From positions 291,536 to 311,535 of the forward strand of contig KV908380.1 of NCBI GenBank assembly GCA_002005505.1: a stretch of 20,000 bases of DNA, given 5' to 3'. This document shows positions 12,705 through 20,000 of this stretch, in pieces. Below the pieces are notes generated by a model, which was not told the origin of the DNA, searched no databases, and saw only the letters and a program-made list of their open reading frames with translations. This stretch comes from Botryococcus braunii. Lineage: Eukaryota; Chlorophyta; Trebouxiophyceae. The stretch's first letter is position 1, and each line of letters opens with the position of its first letter. The position numbers and the translations under genes were made by a program.

Positions 12705-12815
12705 GTGATCAGCGCTAGCAACTGATCATCGTCAGGTCTGATCAGCGCTAGCATCTGATCATCATCAGGTGTGATCAGCGCTAGCAACTAATCATCGTCA
12801 GGTGTGATCAGCGTT
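12651..12815. repeat. 33-bp tandem repeat, five copies
   Basis: Units start at 12651 (diverged), 12684, 12717, 12750 and 12783, with consensus AGCAACTGATCATCGTCAGG then TGTGATCAGCGCT. The period is divisible by 3, so the minus strand is open and would encode an 11-residue unit (LALITPDDDQM). I see no ATG-to-stop gene context that makes this a protein. Confidence 0.9.
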
Positions 12816-13813
12816 ATGTGCACATCACACAGATCAGACGTGTGTGCTAGTCTTCTTCTGAGCCGACCAGCAAACCTGTCGCTACGTAGATGGACGAGAG
12901 TAGAAGAGAACAGATACATCCCGTAGAAGCTTGAAAGACAGCATGCTTGCAGTTGGTGTCTATGTCTGTTGGTCAGCAATATGGGTGTGCTGACCTCCTG
13001 TTGTGGTGACCCAGCACTTCTTAATCTATGGTCTGTCTGAATCTACCAGTGAGAAAGAGAAGAAGAAGCAAAGAGCTTGAGCGATGATTGAGCATTAAAG
13101 ATAGGAGCATCAGGAGAGAGCGCCGCCAAGCGTGCGATGTCGATGCTCTCTTTTTGGGCACCTATCTTCAGCCTAGTTTGGCGTTTAGAGTTGTGTCGTA
13201 AATCGTGAGTACCCCCATCTACCTTTATGGATGGAGGGCTCCATTTATGATGTGCATTTGTGAAGTGACGTGACGGGTATGGACCAAATGTGGTCAGATG
13301 TCACTCACTAGACGAGACTTTAGGGTAATAATGCACATGTGGCTACTCGCGAGAGTGCTTGAACCGTTTAAGGCTAGGCATGGACAATTTCGAGTTGATA
13401 GTTGAACTATGGACAATTTAAGTCCTTGACATAGGTTCCTTGGAGGTTGACATTGTGACTCATGTTGCTCAATTGGAGCACGGTTGCATAGGCTATTGCA
13501 GGAGTCAATGTTTTCATTCCTTTCAATAAATGGGAATTTAGGTATCCTTGAAGGATGTAGCGTTAACGAACACTTCAGTAATCAGCGGAGGAACTTCAAG
13601 ATCCGTAAGGAGTCCGCTCGACCCTGCTCGGAGGTCGATCTCGTGTTCAAGTTGAGGTACCGGAGCTTCGGTACCCAGCCCTTTGGGTGTTTACAATCTA
13701 GCTCACGATCTGAGGGCGTAGCTCCGATGGAGCCTAGTAATCTATGTTGCTTGGCTTCATGTCAGTTTCAATGCCCTTGCGTATATAAGGAGTCGTGGTT
13801 AGAGGGATGGTTG
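12816..13813. other. Unassigned interval
   Basis: No exon I can support. A plus-strand frame from 13484 runs 143 codons into the first duplication copy (to 13915), but it is Ser/Leu/Cys-rich with no motif. A short near-palindrome, GGTACCG-GAGCTT-CGGTACC, is present near 13657-13676. Confidence 0.4.
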
Positions 13814-14058
13814 GACTTTGGGGTTCCACTGTCTCGCCGTCGCTCATGGCTGCACAATGTTTGTGCACTGACGGCTTCACTGCATAATTGTCTATGTGAC
13901 TGGACATGCAGGTAAGGGTTGCTTAGCTAGGTTGAGTAGCACCATCAAACTGTAAATAGACTTTGGGGTTCCACTGTCTCGCTGTCGCTCATGGCTGCAC
14001 AATGTTTGTGCACTGACGGCTTCACTGCATAATTATCTATGTGACTGGACATGCAGGT
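13814..14058. repeat. 100-bp direct duplication, 145-bp offset
   Basis: 13814-13913 and 13959-14058 are nearly identical, with about two differences (GCCGTCG/GCTGTCG and ATTGTCT/ATTATCT). Each ends GACATGCAGGT. The first copy continues AGGTAAGGG, a donor-like sequence, while the second continues AGGTTCTTTC, so its CAG could serve as an acceptor. Confidence 0.9.
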
Positions 14059-15085
14059 TCTTTCTCCCTTGCACATTTTTGTGCATTCGGCCCACTCTTC
14101 GCTGACTCCCGGTATCATGTTTCACAAAAAGTTGCAGTCAATATTCAGGAGTGCATGCAGTTGATCCATATTGTGTTTCTTTTGCACCAGCCCTTCAGAC
14201 TGCTGCGCATTCGAAGGAGCTATTCGAAGCGCAATCCTCACGCTTCCAGACATCCGGTTGTGATAAGATATTACCTGCCTCGCTTTTTGCGGTGCTGTGC
14301 AGCTGTTACCGAAGCATTTCATCGAGGCAGTCCTTGTAGCTTGTCCTCGCACAAGCAGTTGCCTTGCATAGTTTAGATAAGTCCTTGCAATGTTTGCATT
14401 ACATCCAACGATGGCCAAGTCGGTGCATAACTGGGTTGGTTTTGCTTTCCTTGGTTCAAGTTCGGGTCAAGATATACCGTCACCCCCACATGGGTCATGC
14501 ATGCCGTGAAGGATGGTGGGTCACATGTCCGTAGTCACAGCATGCATGATCCAAATATGTGTGAGGGTAATGTACCAGCTTCCTAAGGTGTGTCAGAACC
14601 CTCAAGGGAAGCTTCGTGTTAGAGAGGTGTGTGAAGGTAAACCCGATATAAAGAATCGATTGGGTTTAGGCCTGCCTTCATCCGGGCCCACGGAAAGCGT
14701 TTTGTGTTAGTTTCTAAGGAAAACATTATTGAACAGATAAACTCATAGCGGGTGGACAGCAGATAGGTTATTCTGATATCAATCAATATCGATCCGAGCA
14801 CCTCACTTTTGGAACATGTATGTGGCACACAATGCCCACATCAGATTGTGTTCAGATTGTGTCACGGGGTGCCCATGTGTCTTGTGTGACATCACGAGTC
14901 GTGATTCACGATTGATTTGACAGTAAACTGGGGTTCACAGAATTGGTAAGTCAGGCAAGTTGACGGAGGCAACCAATATGGGCATCCTCAGGGGCTTGCC
15001 CCCCTTGGAAGACATCTGTTGTAGGTGCGCAAACTTGTGTCTTGGGCCCAAAACGTTTAGAACCTGTCTTGGGCCAAAATTTTGG
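14059..15085. other. Unassigned interval
   Basis: Several frames of 60-110 codons are open across 14041-14420 on both strands, but none shows a motif. A GGGCC-containing repeat (TGTCTTGGGCC, about 15040 and 15066) precedes the palindrome at 15112. Nothing else is recognised. Confidence 0.4.
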
Positions 15086-15176
15086 GGCCTAGAGGGATAT
15101 TATGATCATGACCCCGCAAGAGATCTCTAGCTAGAGATCTCTTGCGGGGCTCATGCTGATAGTATCTCTCTAGGCC
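15086..15176. repeat. Long hairpin with perfect 38-bp palindromic core
   Basis: 15112-15149 is a perfect 38-bp palindrome with no loop (centre CTCTAGCTAGAG). After a one-base bulge, outer arms 15086-15111 and 15151-15176 (GGCCTAGAG...) pair imperfectly, about 85%. It resembles a palindromic transposon remnant or a foldback. Confidence 0.85.
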
Positions 15177-15522
15177 ACTGGCCCGGGTAAATCTGTTTCG
15201 AGCTCTATAGAGGTGTTGGGCGTGTGGGCGACGGATCCCCATTGTGGATGGTCATAAAAGACATTCCCGCCCACAAATTTGGGGTTTAGAACCCTCCACA
15301 CCACTAATCCTTTTGGATGCATTGTCCATACCATGATGGCATACGTATGTGTACATTGTCAGCCAGGGTAATTAACGCTAGGTTACATAATCCCACCACT
15401 CAATTTCGGATGTAGACACAGTCGCCACTAGTAGCTCCGTCGAAATCTGAGATGTGTTATACATCGTGCACGATGTTGTGCCAAACACTTTTTTCACATG
15501 CGAGTTCTTCATCACGATCTGT

Positions 15523-15595
15523 TGATTTCTGTACAGAAATCATGTAGTCCTATCGTGGTGTCAATACGTGTAGTCGTATCGTGGTGTAAGTACGT
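15523..15595. repeat. 20-bp palindrome followed by a 26-bp tandem pair
   Basis: TGATTTCTGTACAGAAATCA is a perfect palindrome at 15523-15542. Two 26-bp copies of TGTAGTC(C/G)TATCGTGGTG... follow at 15544 and 15570. Confidence 0.8.
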
Positions 15596-15599
15596 ATGG

Positions 15600-18190
15600 G
15601 TTTTGGCTGCAAAACAAATGTTCTGTTTAGTACAGTCCGTACATGGGCCACTGCATGGGCCCAGGGAGGCCGTCTGGTGAGAAAGAAAGCCGTTGTGGCA
15701 TATCCTTAACGTGCAAGCTTACGTAAACGGGAAACCTACAGGAATTTCCCCAAGGACCCTAAGCCGGACAGTCTTTGAAGATGAAGATGGAAGCCCCGGG
15801 CAAAGGCCTCATGGTCATGAACTCAATTGATCTCGTTGCGAAAGGGGCGTTTTTGAAGCCATGAGCCCTGATCAAGTGTCTGTGTGTCCGTGTGCTCCTC
15901 GTGGTGACCGTAACCTCTGTCCGAATGCATACCCGGCTGCCTCTTCTGACGTGCTTAAGTCAATCCAAGACGTATGGACGTAGGGCAAAAGAACGTGCAC
16001 ATACATGACTATTTTCAGGGCTGGTGACTATTATCTGCAGATTATCAGCTGATTACGTAATCAGCTATATACAGGAGGTCAGCACCAGAGTGTCGCATGC
16101 ATGTTGCAAAGGGAAGGGCGGGGCAAGGGCAATTGCTAAAAGACGGGCGTAGGCTGCAAGGGCTTGCAAGGGTAATTTACTTATAAGCAATTGCTGACGT
16201 GAGAAGGTATCCCGTCTCTCCCATCTGCTTTGTCACGGCCTGGCTGAGCGGCAGTTGGGAGATATGGTAACCAAGCACAGGTAGGGCAGTCCTGTTTGGG
16301 TATCGCAAGCTTTCTCTCGCTCTCCTGATCCTTTGCCAACTAAATACAAAGTTACTTGGGTTATTCCGTCTGCCCAGCGTGCCCACCACCGTTAGAGGCT
16401 CTCTCTAAGCTGTTGTTCGAGTCTGCTCAGTCTAAACTGCCAGGTACAAATAAGGAACGGCCTGGGGGTCGACCCGGGTCCCTCTGTGGCCGACCACTTG
16501 GGCACATGTAGATCTGCACAGGAAGGGAAGGGAACGGCGAGAATTTGTGGTGCTTCCATAATTTTTTCTCCGCGTGTGCCCGGTCATGCATACTTCACAC
16601 TTTTTTTTTTTTTTTTTTTTTTTAAGGGAAGGAGGAAGGAAGGAACAGGAAGGGAAGGGAAACAAGTTTGGGTGCCTATCCTTGGCACCCCCCCCCCCAC
16701 ACACAAATAAGCTATAAGCAATATATTCCCACCCCGACCGTCACTTGGCGTAATTCGTGTGGCATTTCGCAAGGAAATTAAAACCGGCTCTGAAACTCGA
16801 GCACGTGATAGTACATCAGTACACATGGCTGCCACGCTGGTATAAACTCTTCCCGGTCCGCCCTTAAATACGGTGCCACGTCGCCTTAGAGACCCCCCTG
16901 CAGTACGAGCCTTGTGGAAGCAAATTGGGCCTTCGAAACAAGAATCCGCAGTGTCCTGAGCATGACATTTTCTGCCGATTAAACTTGAGGCAAAGTATTA
17001 TTGGTAATAAAATTGTTGTCACGAAATATGGCGTTATTCGGTGCTGTGAGGGCTCCGATGTAGCGGATATAACGAGATCGAGGTTAAGGAGCCATGCGCT
17101 CAGCAGCTTTTGAAAACAAAAGGGCTTTGTTCCGTCTTTCTAGGGCCCTGCTGACCAAAAGTGGAGAGTTTTTTAGGGACTCGTGGGGGTCTTGAGTTCT
17201 GCATGGGGCCCCAATCGAAAGCCGGGATTTGGTGTTGGCTAGGAGACAAGAGGCACGAGATGGGACGGGGCCTGCCGTTTAGGCCGGATTTTCCAGTTTT
17301 TTGTCAAACATGATGTTTTGATGCTAGTACTGCTGTAGGAAAGAACCAGACTCTGATTTTACGGACATAACTTGCAAGCACGAAAGGGACCATTGAATGC
17401 CTTCAGTTGCAGGAAAAGGCGAATCCCTGACAAGCCGTGCCCAAATTACGGGTGGGAATAACTTCTTTTTGGGGGGGGGGGGGGGTAACTAGGGGATGCA
17501 TGCGGACACGCCGTGCCCAGCCTGCCCCGCGTGATGGCGCGTGCACATTTGCATCCGGTACAGTTTTCAAAGCTTTCGCCCCGGTTCGCGCGAAACCAGC
17601 TGCGGGTCAATGGCAGTCACACCGGCTGTGATCAATACAGGTCGACTCGAAATTTGCAATGCCAACAGGACGCACTGCTTAAAAAGACCATTTTCCATGG
17701 TTGAGGCATAGGAGCGTACTTCCTGCTGGGTAGTGAAGAAGGGATCGTACTGCGAACCTGCTCCCGGCTGACTGATCAAAAACAGAGCTAGATTGGAATT
17801 TCAGCAAGTGTATCGTGCAATGACCCTCAATTATGCTGCATCGTTGATTGATCTACGTATGTGAGCTCGATCTGGAGGGGGCGGGCTGCGACAGCCAGCT
17901 GCTAAAATTACAGATGGGTACGCAAGACATGAATAATGCTTATTTGTGTACCCTCGCTGATTTAATCATAAAATTTATCAGTGAATCATGATTAAGCAGG
18001 AAGTAACAAAATAGGGCGTTTGCACGTGCACCATTCCTGTGTGTGCCACTGTCAAATATGGCTGGGCTGAACATCTGGCTGAGAGTCCAAATTCACGTTC
18101 GCAAGTAAGTCGCCATTGTTGATTTGGCACGGCTAATCATATGGAAACAGAGTGCACACGGAAGGAAGATAAACATAATTGATATAAACT
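15600..18190. other. Unassigned interval with minor repeats
   Basis: No supported exon. It contains a perfect 20-bp palindrome AGCTGATTACGTAATCAGCT (16047-16066), a T-run of about 22 (16602-16623), a C-run (16689-16698) and a G-run (about 17471-17485). Open frames here are at most 90 codons with no recognisable motif. Confidence 0.45.
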
Positions 18191-18575
18191 TCATTCCAGG
18201 CGTGTGCAGGACTTGATTGAGCCAAGGACTCCATAGCTGGCATCGGCTTGATCCACATTGTCCCCCGTGGGAAATCCTGGCCCCGAGTTCATAGGGAGCA
18301 GCCAATCGTATCCACACAAGCCTCCGCCCAACTGCCAGGGTCTGTTAAAGTCGTGCATCGTCCGTTCAAGTCTCGCATAGCAGCAAGGAATGCTGAGACG
18401 GGCGCACGGGTTCGACTGCTCCTCAACCGCGATACCCAATTTTCTTCTTCTTCCGCAAAGTGCTGCATCAGGCACCAGGGTGACGCCACCTGTCGTGGGC
18501 CCATGTGGCGCCAGCAAGCCCCAGAATGCCTGAATAGGCGCCTGGAGCTTTGAGGCCTCCTTCCGCCTCACGCAG
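18191..18575. other. GC-rich interval open on both strands, upstream of the GT14 gene
   Basis: A 101-codon plus-strand frame (18248-18553), a 142-codon minus-strand frame (18191-18619) and a 71-codon minus-strand frame (18289-18504) overlap. None carries a motif I know. It may hold 5' exon or leader sequence of the downstream glycosyltransferase, or an unrelated minus-strand exon. Confidence 0.3.
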
Positions 18576-18739
18576 CTGACCACAAGGGAAACAATACGCT
18601 GAGGGGGTCCCACAACCAAACGAGCAACCTGGCTTCGTCAAACAGCTGGAGGAACACCTCCCCCAAACTGGCGAAGTCACCGTCCCGCGAGCTCCGGCGG
18701 CATGTACCGCTGTACTGTCACCTGTACGGCCGGCAGTGC

Positions 18740-19698
18740 ATGCTCGCCATCGCCACCCTCTCCACGTTCATCCTCCTCCTCTCCTTCTCCAACCTCCACT
18801 TCCTCGGGCTCCCCTACATATCATTCGGAGGATCCCCCACATGGCACCGGCCCCTCCAGGACCCCCACCCCGTCGCTGTGATCCCGACTCCGGACCCGCA
18901 GCCCGTGAACATCAGACTCACCGCGTCCGCGACGGTACACTCCACCCTTCCTCCCGAATGGGTGGAGCCCTCTCAGGAAGCCACGCCCTTCTTCTGCCCT
19001 CCCCTTTCCGAGCGTCCATGGGCGGGCATGACGGCACTCACGGACGACACCTATTTTGCCAGCAGTACGCCCTTTGCCACGTGCGCGGCGCCTCCCGGGG
19101 ACCCTGTACCGCTCTTGATGCTGCACCACGGCATTGTGCGGGCCCAGCTAGCTTCCCCACAGCTTTCCCTGCTCTTGCTGGACCCTCTGCTCCTTCTGCC
19201 GAAACCCCCCTCATCCGTGTCTCGAGTGCATCCTCTTCTTACCGCCCCGTTTCTCCCGTCTCCCCTCCATCTCAGCGGTACTGCCGTACTGCTGCGGTGT
19301 GCCATGTCTTCGGAGGCGTTCCAGACCAACCCCACCTTTGCATGGATCCTCCTCCCATGTCCCCAACCCTTTAGCCGGAACTTTCACTTTGGACGTTCCC
19401 AACTTTTTTCTTTGCATGTTTCAGGAGTCCGGGGGAGCCGGCGGGGAGGGCCACCAGGCGGGGGAAGCTGTGCGAGAAGAGCCGCAGGTGGTGGTGCGCG
19501 TCCAGGCCAGGCGGTGGGGGATGAAGAGGAAGAGCTCCGCCTTTCCGCAATCGGGGGAGTTCGACGCGGGGTGGGAGGGAACGCCCCGTGGCTCCTGCGG
19601 CGCAACTCTCCGCATCCCCAAGGTGGCCCTGCTGTTCCTCACTCGCGGAGAGATGCCCCATGAGCGTGTCTGGCGGGCCTGGTTGGAGAGCGCCGCAG
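18740..19698 (+). CDS. GT14 (core-2/I-branching-like) glycosyltransferase, 5' part, runs off the window
   Basis: Likely a Golgi type II membrane enzyme. The first in-frame ATG is 18740, followed at once by a signal-anchor (LAIATLSTFILLLSFSNL). The frame stays open upstream to a possible acceptor, CGCCTCACGCAG, at 18575, adding a basic cytosolic stretch (KSPSRELRRHVPLYCHLYGR), so the true start may lie in an earlier exon. A Pro-rich stem follows. The frame then shifts across an intron whose acceptor, TTTCTTTGCATGTTTCAG, ends at 19424; several GT donors keep phase (for example after 18904, 18934 or 19105), so the left border is uncertain. Exon 19425-19698 ends with IPKVALLFLTRGEMPHERVW then RAWLESAAG and donor GCAG|GTGACT. 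PKVAFLFLTRG...LW is the known opening of the plant/algal GT14 (DUF266) catalytic domain. Catalytic exons lie beyond the window. Confidence 0.6.
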
Positions 19699-20000
19699 GT
19701 GACTCACCGCCCCTTGCCCCTGCTTCCAGAGACTGCGAATCCACCCCCCTCCCTCCCCCAACTTGCTCTTGCTTCCCCCCACACCTTGGGGCCGGAGGGC
19801 GTGTGTGTGTGGGTGTGTGTGTGTGTGTGTGTGTGTGGGGGGGGGGTGGGTGGGTGGGTGCGCGAGAGAACCCAGGGAGGGGTGGGGGGGAGGACTGAGT
19901 AAGTGAGTGCGACCGGGGGAGCGGGAAAGATGGCAGGTCTGTGGGAAGCCTATGCTTTGAGCATGTTGCACTTTCATCTGAGCACCTGCACACAATGACA
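19699..20000. other. Probable intron with a (GT)n and G-rich stretch
   Basis: Downstream of the GT14 exon donor at 19699. It contains TG repeat (about 19800-19837), a G-run and GGGT repeats (19838-19860), then purine-rich DNA. No further exon is visible before the window end. Confidence 0.6.

Noticed and set aside
12563..12787. Minus-strand repeat protein with LALITPDDDQM units
   Set aside because: The 33-bp period keeps any frame open; there is no further domain, and the inverted arm disrupts the pattern.
15781..15864. Short plus-strand ORF starting MKMEAPGKGLMVMN
   Set aside because: Only 27 codons, no splice or family support; an alternative frame (FEDEDGSPGQ) is equally protein-like.
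18736..19374. Alternative frame of the GT14 first exon (Pro/His/Arg-rich)
   Set aside because: It lacks the signal-anchor and is compositionally typical of an off-frame reading of GC-rich coding DNA.

Overview
The window is eukaryotic nuclear DNA. Coding sequence is in short pieces with GT/AG splice borders, there are no bacterial-style operons or ribosome binding sites, and much of the length is simple-sequence or minisatellite repeat. The host is most likely a green alga or another member of the green plant lineage. That is inferred from an Ser-Pro4 (extensin/pherophorin-like) repeat array, a GT14-type glycosyltransferase exon and degenerate TTTAGGG-like repeats; none of these fixes the species.

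Layout. 1-780: G-runs and an 18-bp minisatellite. 788-2763: the last three exons of a Bax inhibitor-1/Lifeguard (TMBIM) membrane protein on the + strand, with a repeat-filled 1.4-kb intron. 2764-4110: a long minus-strand ORF of unknown meaning, a GT array and a fold-back. 4111-4421: a minus-strand Pro-rich repeat array with a frameshift. 4591-7180: three very large GA/CT microsatellite tracts. 7181-8700: mostly unassigned, with a possible terminal exon and an unrecognised minus-strand ORF. 8718-10043: two phase-compatible exons of an unrecognised multi-pass membrane protein, followed at once by a 46-bp tandem repeat. 10388-10606: a possible minus-strand terminal exon. 10607-18570: mainly non-coding, with direct duplications, a 33-bp satellite with a 46-bp-arm hairpin and several near-perfect palindromes. 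18740 to past 19698: the 5' part of a GT14 (core-2/I-branching-like) glycosyltransferase, running off the right end.

The recognised genes (TMBIM stress/apoptosis-type channel family, GT14 glycosyltransferase) have no obvious functional link. Eukaryotic gene order is not operonic and I infer none. I found no defence system, virus, CRISPR array, tRNA or rRNA. The most notable non-genic signal is a short dispersed motif, consensus near GTGAAGCNTATCCTAACCGC. It occurs singly beside each of the large microsatellites, and also as an exact 30-bp tandem array with an alternating two-unit pattern at 9367-9510.
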